A DNA stretch of 64,000 bases, from positions 1 through 64,000 of the forward strand of contig NZ_JBCDMW010000036.1 of NCBI RefSeq assembly GCF_038433155.1, written 5' to 3'. Below are positions 44,037-53,044 of the stretch, in pieces; the first letter of the stretch is position 1; each line of letters starts with the position of its first letter. The DNA is from Luteococcus sp038433155 (GTDB taxonomy: Bacteria > Actinomycetota > Actinomycetes > Propionibacteriales > Propionibacteriaceae). Under the pieces are notes generated by a model. It searched no databases and was not told the origin of the DNA. It worked only from the letters and a program-made list of their open reading frames with translations. A program made the position numbers and the translations under genes.

Positions 44037-45106
44037 TGACCGCCCTGCGCGCCGCCGTGATCGGGTGTGGGGCCGTGGCAGGAAACCACGTCGCGGCCTA
44101 CCGCGCAACGCCCGGTGTGGAGCTGGTGGCCGTGTGCGACGTCGACGGGGCGAGGGCCCGGGCCTTCGCCCAGCAGCACGGCATCCCCAACGCCACCAGC
44201 GCCTTGGGAGACGTGCTGGATGCCGGCCGCGTTGATGTGGTCAGCGTCGCCACCCCACACCCCACCCACGCCGAGATCGTGACCGCTGCAGCCCGGGCCG
44301 GGGTCAACGTGATCTGCGAGAAGCCGCTGGCGATCGAGCTGGAGGTGGCCCGCCGCATGGTGGAGGCCTGCGAAGACGCCGGTGTGCTGCTGGCCACCTG
44401 CTATCAGCGTCGCTTCTGGCCAGCCTCCCAGCGGATTCGCCGGGCCATCGACGAGGGCCTGATCGGGATCCCCATGCTGGGTGACTGTCAGGTTCAGTTG
44501 CACCGCACCACCGACTACTACTCGGCGACTCCCTGGCGGGGAAGCTGGAGCAGCGATGGCGGTGGGGTGCTGATGACTCAGGCCATCCATTACCTGGACC
44601 TGCTGCAGTGGTTCCTCGGGGATGTGCGCGAGGTGCACGGGTACATCGCCACCATGAAGCACGGCGACCAGATCGAGGTCGAGGACACCGCCGTCGCCAC
44701 GCTGCGCTTCGCCTCCGGCGCCCTGGCGACGGTGCGCGCCAGCACCGCCACCGAGCCGTCACTGGGCGCCCGGGTCAGCATCACCGGCAGCACCGGGCGC
44801 ACCGTCTCGGTGGTGGAGTACCCCGAGGGCACTCCCGGGATCAATGACCTCTGGCTGGACGGCCAGACGCCTGAGGGTGCTGCCCTCGAGCTGGGCCGCG
44901 GACCGGAGGTAGATCTGAGTGCCATCAACGGGGCATTGGTGCCATATCACACGGCACTGGTGTCCGATGTCTGCGCGGCGATCCGCGAGCGTCGGGCGCC
45001 CCTGGTGACCGGCCGCCAAGCCCTGCCCTCGCTGGCGATCGTGCTGGCCATCTACGAATCACACCGCACGGGCGCACCCGTCGCCCTGGAACTGGAGGAA
45101 GCATGA
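44036..45106 (+). CDS. Gfo/Idh/MocA-family oxidoreductase
   Basis: A 356-residue protein with an N-terminal Rossmann domain (VIGCGAVAGNHVAAYRATPG) and the family signature CEKPLAIELE. The C-terminal beta-sheet domain contains GGGVLMTQAIHYLDLLQWFL. Such enzymes oxidise or reduce ring hydroxyls of sugars and cyclitols. Its ATG shares one base with the transporter stop (TGATG). In this operon it could oxidise a hydroxyl of an imported alicyclic acid. Confidence 0.82.
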   Translation: MTALRAAVIGCGAVAGNHVAAYRATPGVELVAVCDVDGARARAFAQQHGIPNATSALGDVLDAGRVDVVSVATPHPTHAEIVTAAARAGVNVICEKPLAIELEVARRMVEACEDAGVLLATCYQRRFWPASQRIRRAIDEGLIGIPMLGDCQVQLHRTTDYYSATPWRGSWSSDGGGVLMTQAIHYLDLLQWFLGDVREVHGYIATMKHGDQIEVEDTAVATLRFASGALATVRASTATEPSLGARVSITGSTGRTVSVVEYPEGTPGINDLWLDGQTPEGAALELGRGPEVDLSAINGALVPYHTALVSDVCAAIRERRAPLVTGRQALPSLAIVLAIYESHRTGAPVALELEEA

Positions 45107-46890
45107 GCAACCACGACGTGATCGTGGTCGGCAGCGGGGCAGGCGGCCTGGCCGCCGCCGTCACCGCCGCCCACCACGGCTTGTCCGTCCTGGTGGTGGA
45201 GAAGGCCGAGGTCTGCGGCGGTGCCACCGCCCGCTCCGGCGGCTGGATGTGGACCCCCGGCAACCCGCTGGCCAAGGCTGACGGCGTCGACGAACCGAGG
45301 GATGACTTCCGCACCTACCTGCGCGGCGTGCTGGGCGATGACTACGACGAGGAGAGGGTCGAGGCCTTCCTGGAGAACACCGGTCACATGGTCGGTTTCT
45401 TCCACAACCTCACGCCGCTGAAGTTCACCCCCGGCAACAAGATCAACGACATCTACGGCAAGCTGCCCGGCGCCGGCACCGGCCACCGTTCGGTTGCCGC
45501 GTCGCCCTTCTACGGCACCGCCCTCAAACCAGAGGTCCGGGCCCGGCTGGCACACCAGTTCTACATGACCAGCTTCGTCGGCATGGGCATCATGGCGGGC
45601 CCGGATCTGGGCAAATTCCTGACCGCCCTGAAGAAGCCCAGCAGTTTCCTGCACGCGGCCCGCCGCACCGCCACCCATGTCTTCGACATGGTGGTGCACC
45701 GCCGTAACATGCAGATGGTCAACGGCGTCGCCCTGGTCGGACGGCTGCTGCAGGCCGCCGATGACCTCGGCGTCGAGGTGCGCACCGGCACCGGCGCCAC
45801 CGAGCTCGTCGAGCACGACGGACGGGTGACCGGGGTCGTGGTGGAGCATGATGGGAAGCGCGAGACGCTCACCGCCTCCCGAGGTGTGGTGCTGGCCACC
45901 GGCGGCTACCCGGCCAACCCGGAGCTGCGTCGCCGCACCTTCCCTCGCACCCCGACTGGCCGGGAACACTGGACCTTGGCCCCCGAGACCTGCGATGGCG
46001 CCGGGCTGCGGCTGGCGGAGCAGGTGGGCGGCTACCTGGACGACTCGGGGTACAGCCCCGCCGCGTGGTGCCCGGTCTCGCTGGTGGACTTCCCGGGCGG
46101 GCACCAGGGAGTCTTCCCGCACATTGCCGACCGGGCCAAACCGGGCGTGATCGGCGTCCTGGCCAATGGCAAGCGCTTCGTGAACGAGGCCAACGGCTAC
46201 TTCGACTACGTCCAGGGCATGGTGGACGCCGTGCCGGAAGGCGACCCGGTGGAGTCCTGGCTGATCTGCGACCACCACGTACTGCGGCACTACATGCTTG
46301 GCTTCGCCAAGCCCCGGCCGTTGCCCGTCTTCCCCTACCGCGCGTTGGGATACCTGAAGAAGGCCGCCACCCTGCCCGAGCTGGCCCGCCAGTGCGGCAT
46401 CGACGAGGCCGGACTGGTCGAAACCGTCGAGACCTTCAATGCCAATGCCAGACAGGGAATCGACCCCGACTTCGGCCGCGGCGAGACCCCCTTCAACCGC
46501 TACGGCGGGGACCCCGAGATCACGCCCAACCCGACCCTGGCACCGCTCGGCAGGGGCCCCTACTACGCGGTCAAGGTGCTGCCCGGATCCTTCGGCACCT
46601 TCGCCGGGATCGCGGTGGATGCCGCGGCCCGGGTGCTGCGCCGCGACGGCAGCACCGTCGACGGGCTCTTCGTCGCCGGCAATGACATGGCGTCCGTGAT
46701 GGGCGGCCACTACCCGTCGGGCGGCGTGAACCTGGGCCCGGCCATGACCTTTGGCTATCTGGTGGGCCGTGAGCTCGCCGGCGCCACCACCACCTATGAG
46801 GACGACGGCAGCCCCGCCCCCGGCCCGGACTACCGCGGACAGCTGCTGCACCGGCTGGCCGCCCGCACCCAGGAGAAGAACCATGACTGA
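45103..46890 (+). CDS. FAD dehydrogenase, 3-ketosteroid-dehydrogenase-like (copy A)
   Basis: A 595-residue flavoprotein. The FAD motif is VVGSGAGGLAAAVTAAHHGL. The C terminus, NPTLAPLGRGPYYAVKVLPG then GLFVAGNDMASVMGGHYPSG and LGPAMTFGYL, closely follows 3-ketosteroid delta-1 dehydrogenases, including the Tyr of PYYAV that is near the active site in that family. Such enzymes put a double bond next to a ring ketone. Here, with shikimate-type genes, a ketone-bearing cyclohexane or cyclohexene carboxylate is a more likely substrate than a steroid. It overlaps both neighbours. Confidence 0.8.
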   Translation: MSNHDVIVVGSGAGGLAAAVTAAHHGLSVLVVEKAEVCGGATARSGGWMWTPGNPLAKADGVDEPRDDFRTYLRGVLGDDYDEERVEAFLENTGHMVGFFHNLTPLKFTPGNKINDIYGKLPGAGTGHRSVAASPFYGTALKPEVRARLAHQFYMTSFVGMGIMAGPDLGKFLTALKKPSSFLHAARRTATHVFDMVVHRRNMQMVNGVALVGRLLQAADDLGVEVRTGTGATELVEHDGRVTGVVVEHDGKRETLTASRGVVLATGGYPANPELRRRTFPRTPTGREHWTLAPETCDGAGLRLAEQVGGYLDDSGYSPAAWCPVSLVDFPGGHQGVFPHIADRAKPGVIGVLANGKRFVNEANGYFDYVQGMVDAVPEGDPVESWLICDHHVLRHYMLGFAKPRPLPVFPYRALGYLKKAATLPELARQCGIDEAGLVETVETFNANARQGIDPDFGRGETPFNRYGGDPEITPNPTLAPLGRGPYYAVKVLPGSFGTFAGIAVDAAARVLRRDGSTVDGLFVAGNDMASVMGGHYPSGGVNLGPAMTFGYLVGRELAGATTTYEDDGSPAPGPDYRGQLLHRLAARTQEKNHD

Positions 46891-47689
46891 ACCCGCCCAC
46901 AACCGCCCGATCGGGCTGGCCCCGCTCTCCCTGCTCGGCGCGCACCCCGCCGACCTGGTGGAGACCGCCGCGGCCGCCGGCTACGACTTCGTCGGGATCC
47001 GGGTGGTGCCGGTCACCGCCACGGAGAAGTTCACCGATCTCACCCCGGGGTCGCCGGATGCCCGACGCACGCTGGACGCACTGCGAGCCACCGGCCTGCG
47101 GGTGCGCGACGTGGAATTCCTGGTGCTGGACGGCACCCTCACCCGGGAGACCTGGCTGCCTGCCCTGGAAGCGGGGGCCAATCTGGGCGCCAGCACCTTC
47201 ACCGTCGCCGCCAGTGACACCGACCAGCCGCGGCTGCTGCACACCCTGCAGGCCTTCACCGACGATGCCCGCCCCTTCGGGATCACCCCGACCCTGGAGG
47301 CCATCTCGTATCAGGCCGTCTCCACCCTGCCGCAGGCCACAGATCTGGCCCGGGCCGCGGGCTGCTGGGTGCTGCCCGATGCGCTGCACTTCCAGCGCGT
47401 TCAGGGCACCGTGGCCGATGCCCGAACCGCCGCTGACCTGTCACCCCTGGTCCAGATCTGCGATGCCCGGGCCGCTGCCCCCGAGGACCTGGCCGGACGC
47501 CTGCACGAGTCCCGGGCCGAGCGGCTGGTTCCCGGCGACGGCGATGTCGACTTCACGGCCTTCCTGAGCGCCTTCCCCGCCACCGCGCCGATCAGCGTCG
47601 AGGTGCCCAATCCGCTGCGGGAGGAGCTCGGCGACGGGCCCTTCGCCCGACGCCTGCTGCAGGCCGCGCGGGAGGTGCTGGCGCGATGA
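46883..47689 (+). CDS. TIM-barrel sugar isomerase/dehydratase-like protein
   Basis: A 268-residue protein of the AP-endonuclease-2/xylose-isomerase TIM-barrel family. Likely metal ligands are Glu139 in PTLEAISY, Asp166 and His169 in PDALHFQRV, Asp in QICDARA, and Glu240 in SVEVPNP. The 3-dehydroshikimate dehydratases AsbF and QuiC, which make protocatechuate, belong to this superfamily. Given the shikimate dehydrogenase homologue two genes on, a DHS-dehydratase-type role is attractive but not proven. It overlaps the previous gene by 8 bases and the next by 4. Confidence 0.7.
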   Translation: MTEPAHNRPIGLAPLSLLGAHPADLVETAAAAGYDFVGIRVVPVTATEKFTDLTPGSPDARRTLDALRATGLRVRDVEFLVLDGTLTRETWLPALEAGANLGASTFTVAASDTDQPRLLHTLQAFTDDARPFGITPTLEAISYQAVSTLPQATDLARAAGCWVLPDALHFQRVQGTVADARTAADLSPLVQICDARAAAPEDLAGRLHESRAERLVPGDGDVDFTAFLSAFPATAPISVEVPNPLREELGDGPFARRLLQAAREVLAR

Positions 47690-49479
47690 CCTCCACCCCC
47701 ATCACAGCCACGTCCCCTGCCGAGGTGCAGGCCTGGGACCACACCGTGGACCTGCTGGTGCTGGGCACCGGCGCCGCCGGGCTGTCCGCGTCGCTGACCG
47801 CCGCAGCCGCCGGGCTGCGGGTGCTGACACTGGAGAAGACCGACTGGATCGGCGGCACCACCGCCTATTCGGCCGGGACCTGCTGGGTGCCGAACAATCG
47901 CTTCCAGCGCGAGGCCGGCAATACCGACGATGCCGAACGCGCCACCCGCTACCTGGACACCCTGATCGGCGACAAGTCTCCGCGGGAACTGCGGCAGGCC
48001 TATCTGGACAATGCCCCCCGGATGCTGGAGCACCTTGCAGGCCTGGGCGTGCGCTTCCTGCCGTCCCCGTCCGTCGTCGACTACCACTCCGAACTACCCG
48101 AGACGGGACAGACCGGCCGGGCGCTTGAACCCGAACCCTTCGACGGGCGGCTGCTGGGCCCGGTGAACTTCCGCCACGTCCGCCGCCCCGTCCCGGAATT
48201 CGCGCTCTTTGGCGGGACGCTGATGGTGCGCCGGCCGGAAGTGTCGAAGCTGCTGGGCATGTTCACCGGCAAGCCGGGCCGCACCGCCCGAGGAGCCGCG
48301 ACGGCGCTGGGGCTGGGCGTGCGCTGGGCGGCCGACCTGACCCGTTACCCACGCGGCACCCGGCTGGTGATGGGCAATGGGCTGGTGGCGCGTTTGTACC
48401 ACGAGTTCCTGCAGCGCGACGGTGAGGTGTGGCGCAATGCCCGCACCACCGAGCTGATCCGCGACGAGCAGGGCCGGGTCACCGGGGCCGTGGTCGAGCA
48501 CCAGGGCCGGGTTCTGCGCATCCACGCCGAACGTGGCGTCGTGCTGGCCGCGGGTGGCTTTGCCCAGAGCCCCGAGCTGCGCGCGCAGTACCTCCCGCAG
48601 CCCACGCCGCAGTTCAGCCGTGCCTGCGAGGGTGCCACGGGCGACACCCTGCAGCTGGCCACCGCCGTCGGTGCCTCGTCGGGAACGGACAATGGCGAGA
48701 ATGCCCTGTGGTTCCCCAGCTCGATCGGCACCCGCGCGGACGGGTCCACCGCCGTCTTCCCGCACATCTGGGACCGGGCCAAGCCGGGCCTGATCGCGGT
48801 CAACAGCGCCGGGCAACGCTTCGTCGATGAGTCCGTCTCCTACCACCGCTTCGTCCGGGCCATGTACGAGTCGCACCAGACGGCGCCCACCATCCCGGCC
48901 TGGTTGGTGGTGGATTCCCGGGCCCTGTCCCGCTACGGGCTGGGCATGGTGGTCACCCCGCGGCTGCCGCAGAAGCTGCTGGAGGGCTACATCCGGCAGG
49001 GCTACCTGCATCGCGGTCGGACGCTGCGGGAGTTGGCGGAGAGCATCGGTGTGGATGCCGATGGGCTGGAGGCCACCGTCGAACGCTGGAATGGTTTTGC
49101 CGCCACAGGGAAGGACGAGGACTTCGGCAAGGGCGAACTGCTCTTCGGCCGGGTGGCCGGGGACCCGGAGCATGAACCGAACCCGAACATCGGCCCGGTC
49201 TCCAAGGCACCCTTCTACGCCATCGCGGTGGTGCCCACGCCGCTGGCGACGGCCTTCGGTATTCGCACCAACGGCCGGGCCCAGGTGCTCGACGAGCAGG
49301 ACCAGCCAATCCCCGGGCTGTACGCGGCGGGCAATGACGCCGCCAGCCCGATGGGCTCCGAGTACCCCGGAGCCGGGGCCCAGGTGGGCGCCGGGCTCAC
49401 CTTCGGCTGGCTTGCCGCGCTGCATGCCGCCGGTGTCGACGACCCAACTGAGCAATCCCAGACCGGAGGAAGGTCATGA
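47686..49479 (+). CDS. FAD dehydrogenase, 3-ketosteroid-dehydrogenase-like (copy B)
   Basis: A 597-residue flavoprotein. FAD motif LLVLGTGAAGLSASLTAAAA near residue 24, then EKTDWIGGTTAYSAGTCW. The C-terminal block NPNIGPVSKAPFYAIAVVPT, GLYAAGNDAASPMGSEYPGA and the glycine-rich end match 3-ketosteroid-dehydrogenase-like enzymes, as does copy A, but the two are clearly diverged and so probably catalyse successive or different dehydrogenations. It overlaps the shikimate-dehydrogenase gene by 4 bases. Confidence 0.8.
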   Translation: MTSTPITATSPAEVQAWDHTVDLLVLGTGAAGLSASLTAAAAGLRVLTLEKTDWIGGTTAYSAGTCWVPNNRFQREAGNTDDAERATRYLDTLIGDKSPRELRQAYLDNAPRMLEHLAGLGVRFLPSPSVVDYHSELPETGQTGRALEPEPFDGRLLGPVNFRHVRRPVPEFALFGGTLMVRRPEVSKLLGMFTGKPGRTARGAATALGLGVRWAADLTRYPRGTRLVMGNGLVARLYHEFLQRDGEVWRNARTTELIRDEQGRVTGAVVEHQGRVLRIHAERGVVLAAGGFAQSPELRAQYLPQPTPQFSRACEGATGDTLQLATAVGASSGTDNGENALWFPSSIGTRADGSTAVFPHIWDRAKPGLIAVNSAGQRFVDESVSYHRFVRAMYESHQTAPTIPAWLVVDSRALSRYGLGMVVTPRLPQKLLEGYIRQGYLHRGRTLRELAESIGVDADGLEATVERWNGFAATGKDEDFGKGELLFGRVAGDPEHEPNPNIGPVSKAPFYAIAVVPTPLATAFGIRTNGRAQVLDEQDQPIPGLYAAGNDAASPMGSEYPGAGAQVGAGLTFGWLAALHAAGVDDPTEQSQTGGRS

Positions 49480-50327
49480 CCACCACCAGCAAGCTCGCCG
49501 GCCTGATCGGGCTGGGGATCGGCCCGTCGATGACCCCCCACCTGCATGAGTCCGAGGGCGAGCGGCAGGGCTTCCACTATGTCTACCGGCTGCTCGATCT
49601 GGACGAGCGGGGCATCACCCCGGAGCGGGTGGGTGAGCTGGTGCGTGCCGCCCAGCTGGCGGGCTATGACGGGCTGAACATCACCTACCCGGTGAAGCAG
49701 GTGGTGATGGCCGAGCTGGACGCCCTGTCACCGGAGGCCGAGGCGATCGGCGCGGTGAACACCGTCGTCTTCACCGCCGAGGGCGCCGTCGGGCACAACA
49801 CCGACGCGACGGGTTATGCCGCCGGTTTCCGACGCGGCCTGCCCGATGCCCCGATGGATCTGGTGGTACAGATGGGGGCTGGTGGAGCGGGCTCCGCCGT
49901 CGCCCATGCCCTCGTGGGGCTGGGCGCCCGGCAACTGGTGATCGTGGATGTGGACCCGGTTCGGGCGCAGGCGCTGGCCGAGCGCACCGCCGCCACCGCT
50001 GGGGGTGATGTGCGAGCCGCCGCTCCCGGCGAGGTGGCCGAGCTGCTGGCGCGGGCCAGCGGTGTGGTGAACTGCACGCCCGTCGGTTCCGCCAAGCTCC
50101 CGGGGACCCCCTTCGACACCGCCGCCCTGCACCCCGGCCTGTGGGTCTCCGACGTGGTCTACCGACCGCTGCGCACCCAGTTGATCCTGGATGCCGAGGC
50201 CGCGGGCTGCCGGGTGCTGCCGGGCAGCGGGATGGCGGTGGGTCAGGCCGTCGACGCATTCCGTCTGATCACCGGCCACGAGCCGGATGCCGACGCGATG
50301 GCCGCCGAACTCGTCGGCCTGGTCTGA
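49476..50327 (+). CDS. Shikimate/quinate dehydrogenase (catabolic AroE-like)
   Basis: A 283-residue enzyme. The substrate site has GPSMTPHLHESEGE (the family usually has SxSPxxHN), GLNITYPVKQ with catalytic Lys74, and HNTDATGY with Asp110. The cofactor loop is MGAGGAGSAVAHAL and the VDVDPVRAQ after it suggests NAD, typical of catabolic members. It interconverts shikimate (or quinate) and its 3-dehydro form. No other aro genes are near, which supports catabolism. It ends 10 bases from the convergent IclR gene. Confidence 0.85.
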   Translation: MTTTSKLAGLIGLGIGPSMTPHLHESEGERQGFHYVYRLLDLDERGITPERVGELVRAAQLAGYDGLNITYPVKQVVMAELDALSPEAEAIGAVNTVVFTAEGAVGHNTDATGYAAGFRRGLPDAPMDLVVQMGAGGAGSAVAHALVGLGARQLVIVDVDPVRAQALAERTAATAGGDVRAAAPGEVAELLARASGVVNCTPVGSAKLPGTPFDTAALHPGLWVSDVVYRPLRTQLILDAEAAGCRVLPGSGMAVGQAVDAFRLITGHEPDADAMAAELVGLV

Positions 50328-50337
50328 GACCAGACCT

Positions 50338-51087
50338 TCAGCCGGCCCGCATCCGCTCAGTGATCCCCCGGGCCGCGGCCTGCAGCACCGGAACGGTGCG
50401 GGCCGCGTCGGTCTCCCCCACCGGCACGACGATCCCCAGCCCGGCGATCACTTGCCCGTCGGGGCCCTCCACTGGAACCGCCAGCCCGGTGGAGGGCCCC
50501 ACCAGCAGTCCCGCCGCCTCGGCATACCCCTGCTGGCGCACCGCGGCCAGCACCCGACGAAGCTGCGTCGGGTCGGTGGGCGTCTTCGGGGTGTAGCGGG
50601 TGAACCGCGACCCCAGCCAGGCTTCCTGGACGGCCGACGGTTGATGGGCCATCAACACCAACCCGGCGGAGCTGGCGTGCGCGGGCAGCCGCCCCGCCAC
50701 CGTGGCCAGGTTCACCGCCGAACTACGGGCCAGCGCCCGGTCCACGTAGAGCACGTCGTGCCGGTCCAGCACCCCCAACAGGGCGTGCGCGCGCAGCACC
50801 CGTCGCAGGTCATCCAGGTGCGGCCGGGCCGCCTCACGCAGGGCCAGAGCGGACGAACTCCGGGTGGTCAGCTCCCACAGCCGCAGCCCCACCTGCACCT
50901 CGCGCCCCACGCGGTCCAGCAGACCAGAGGCCACCAGTTCATCCACCAGTCGGTAGGTGGTGCTGGACGGCAGACTGGTGCGCCGCGCCAGCTCCGCCAC
51001 GGGCAGGGACGGGGTGTTGCCGTCGAAGGCCTCCAGGATGCGCACGATCCGTTCCAGCATCGATTCGCCCGACGATGAGTTCGCCAT
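50338..51087 (-). CDS. IclR-family regulator of the alicyclic-acid genes
   Basis: A 249-residue regulator. The winged helix is at residues about 8-70 (ESMLERIVRILEAFDGNTPS, LPSSTTYRLVDELVASGLLD) and the effector domain follows (AGRLPAHASSAGLVLMAHQP). It is the second gene of a unit with the FAD dehydrogenase at 51100, 12 bases apart. The operator at 52902 ahead of that unit and its near-copy at 40945 ahead of the SDR-FAD unit are the likely targets, giving autoregulation plus control of a second operon. Confidence 0.85.
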   Translation of the reverse strand: MANSSSGESMLERIVRILEAFDGNTPSLPVAELARRTSLPSSTTYRLVDELVASGLLDRVGREVQVGLRLWELTTRSSSALALREAARPHLDDLRRVLRAHALLGVLDRHDVLYVDRALARSSAVNLATVAGRLPAHASSAGLVLMAHQPSAVQEAWLGSRFTRYTPKTPTDPTQLRRVLAAVRQQGYAEAAGLLVGPSTGLAVPVEGPDGQVIAGLGIVVPVGETDAARTVPVLQAAARGITERMRAG

Positions 51088-51099
51088 GGCCCGCCCTCC

Positions 51100-52830
51100 T
51101 CATGTCGGCATTGGCTGCCCGGACCATTCTCCCCTGCCGCGCTCCGCGGCGTGCGCGGCAATGTCGCGGCCAATCCGATAGCCGAAAACCAGCGCCGGCC
51201 CGACGTGCGCCCCGTAGCCGGGGTAGCCGCCGCCGAAGACGCTGACCGCGGCGCTGCCCGCGGCGTACAGACCGGGAACCGGCCGGCCTCCCTCGTCGAG
51301 CACCTCGCTGCGGGAGTTGACCGCCAGACCGGCATAGGTGCCAAGATCGCCCATCATCACCCGGACGGCGTACCACGGCGCCTTGGTCAGCGGGGCCAGG
51401 TTGGGGTTCGGCCGGTGCTCCAGGTCACCCTTGAAATTGTGGTACTGCAAGGAGCCGCGCCCGAAGGCGGGGTCTTCGCCCCGCGCGGCCCCCTGGTTGA
51501 ATTCCTCGATGGTCCGGCGCAGGCTCTGCGGATCGACGTCGATCTGCCCTGCCAGGGCCTCCACTGTGGTGGCGCGGCGCAAGTAGCCCTCCTTCTGGAA
51601 GATCGCAGGAGGGAAGGGCCACGGCTTGGCATAGCCGATGCCGTACTTCCGCATCGCCGTGGCGTCGGCAATGATCCAGACATAGGTGCGGTCCCGCTCC
51701 GCGTCATTCTTGATCATCTCGATGCCGTAGTCGTGGTAGGACAGTGACTCGTTTGCAAAACGGCGCCCGGTGCGGTCCACCGCGATCAGTCCGGGCAGCC
51801 CGAAGGCCCGCAGATGGGGGAAGTAGGTCTGCTTGCGCCGCACCAGGGTGTGGAAGGGGGTGATGGGCCCCCACGACGCGGGTTGGTGCGGTGAATCGTC
51901 GATGTACCCGCCCAAGGGTTCGGCCAGACGCAGGGCGCTGCCATCGTGCCCGATCGTCGGGGTGACGTGGTCGTCGCCGTCCGGATCGTGCTGGAAGTAG
52001 CGCCGCCGCAGCTCCGCATTGCCACCGAAACCGCCGCAGGCCAGCACCACTCCCAGCCGGGCCCCCACCCGGCCAGCGTGCCCGCCGGACAGCTCCGCCC
52101 CCACCACCACTCCTCGCTCGTCAGTCAGCAAGCGTTCCGCCCGGGTACCGGTCCACATCCGAATGCCTGCTTCCCTGGCCGCCGCGAAGATCCAGGTCAT
52201 CAGCGCATTGCCGTTGGTGCGCGTCCAGGCCCGCCGGGCCAGCAGGGTCTGGCCCCAGGCTGTGAGCACATTGCGGGCGGCATAAGCAAAGTTGCCGACG
52301 CTCTGGTTGGCCTTGACCATCCGGGCGATGTCGGTGCCAATCTCAGGCATGTAGCCAAAGACGGTGTAGGGCATCAGATAGGGCTGCACCCGCAGCCGAT
52401 CTTCGCCCAGCATGCGCGCGTCGGCTCGCTCAAAGGTGACGGCCCGGCCCTTCTCCATCGCCCCCGGTGCGTCCATCTGGTAGTCGGGGGACATGGCCCC
52501 GTAGACAATCCGGACGCCCTGCCGCTCATAGAAGTTCAGGGCCTCCGGAATGCTGTCCAGGAAGGCATCCACCGGCTCCTCTCGGTAGCCGTGGCCAGCC
52601 AGCGCCTTGATGTAGGCCTTGGCCTGGTCCCGGCTGTCCTGCGGCTCGGCCCCCTTGTTGCCGGGTACCCATCCCCAACCACCGCAGATGGCCGTCGTCC
52701 CACCCAGATGGCGTTCCTGTTCCACCACGAGCACGGAGTGACCCTGCTCCGCGGCCTTGAGCGCCGCCCCCATGCCGGCCGCCCCGGAGCCGATCACCAG
52801 GACGTCGGTACGGATCGGGGTGCTGGTCAT
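51100..52830 (-). CDS. FAD dehydrogenase, 3-ketosteroid-dehydrogenase-like (copy C)
   Basis: A 576-residue flavoprotein from ATG 52830, preceded by AAGGAGACGCC. FAD motif VLVIGSGAAGMGAALKAAEQ, GGTTAICGGWGWVPGN, and the C-terminal block NPNLAPLTKAPWYAVRVMMG, GLYAAGSAAVSVFGGGYPGY with GPALVFGYRIG. Like copies A and B it fits the 3-ketosteroid-dehydrogenase group. The long ORF extension to 53022 crosses the operator and terminator and is not coding. It is the first gene of the unit with the IclR regulator. Confidence 0.82.
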   Translation of the reverse strand: MTSTPIRTDVLVIGSGAAGMGAALKAAEQGHSVLVVEQERHLGGTTAICGGWGWVPGNKGAEPQDSRDQAKAYIKALAGHGYREEPVDAFLDSIPEALNFYERQGVRIVYGAMSPDYQMDAPGAMEKGRAVTFERADARMLGEDRLRVQPYLMPYTVFGYMPEIGTDIARMVKANQSVGNFAYAARNVLTAWGQTLLARRAWTRTNGNALMTWIFAAAREAGIRMWTGTRAERLLTDERGVVVGAELSGGHAGRVGARLGVVLACGGFGGNAELRRRYFQHDPDGDDHVTPTIGHDGSALRLAEPLGGYIDDSPHQPASWGPITPFHTLVRRKQTYFPHLRAFGLPGLIAVDRTGRRFANESLSYHDYGIEMIKNDAERDRTYVWIIADATAMRKYGIGYAKPWPFPPAIFQKEGYLRRATTVEALAGQIDVDPQSLRRTIEEFNQGAARGEDPAFGRGSLQYHNFKGDLEHRPNPNLAPLTKAPWYAVRVMMGDLGTYAGLAVNSRSEVLDEGGRPVPGLYAAGSAAVSVFGGGYPGYGAHVGPALVFGYRIGRDIAAHAAERGRGEWSGQPMPT

Positions 52831-52901
52831 GGCGTCTCCTTCAATGAGGTCGGTGGGGTGTGCACAAGACTCCCCTGCCATCACCAGCGAGACAGCAGCG
52901 T

Positions 52902-52918
52902 TTCCCGATGAACGGGAT
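52902..52918. promoter_or_regulatory. Operator upstream of the FAD-IclR unit
   Basis: TTCCCGATGAACGGGAT, a near-perfect palindrome with core CCGATGAACGG at 52905-52915. It is centred 80 bases before ATG 52830. It matches the site at 40945 at 15 of 17 positions and shares the core pattern with the site at 28351. Confidence 0.7.
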
Positions 52919-52991
52919 ACCGTTGCGCTCCTCGTCTCCGCTGCGGTGATTCCGGCCGTCGAGGCTGGGTGTTGGGTGGCGAGACGCAGTA

Positions 52992-53019
52992 ATCCCCGGG
53001 CCAGCTTCGGCCCGGGGAT
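52992..53019 (-). terminator. Terminator of the protocatechuate operon
   Basis: ATCCCCGGGCC at 52992-53002 pairs with GGCCCGGGGAT at 53009-53019 over a six-base loop. It begins 26 bases past the stop of the ligAB fusion, the last gene of the minus-strand lig operon. T-runs are weak, but the 11-bp GC stem is strong. Confidence 0.75.
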
Positions 53020-53044
53020 CACGCATCGTTCTCAGCAGCCTGAC

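Noticed and set aside
45103..52830. Steroid ring degradation genes
   Set aside because: Flavoenzymes look like ketosteroid dehydrogenases, but no other steroid genes (kshAB, hsaA-D, mce) are present; neighbours point to ring acids.
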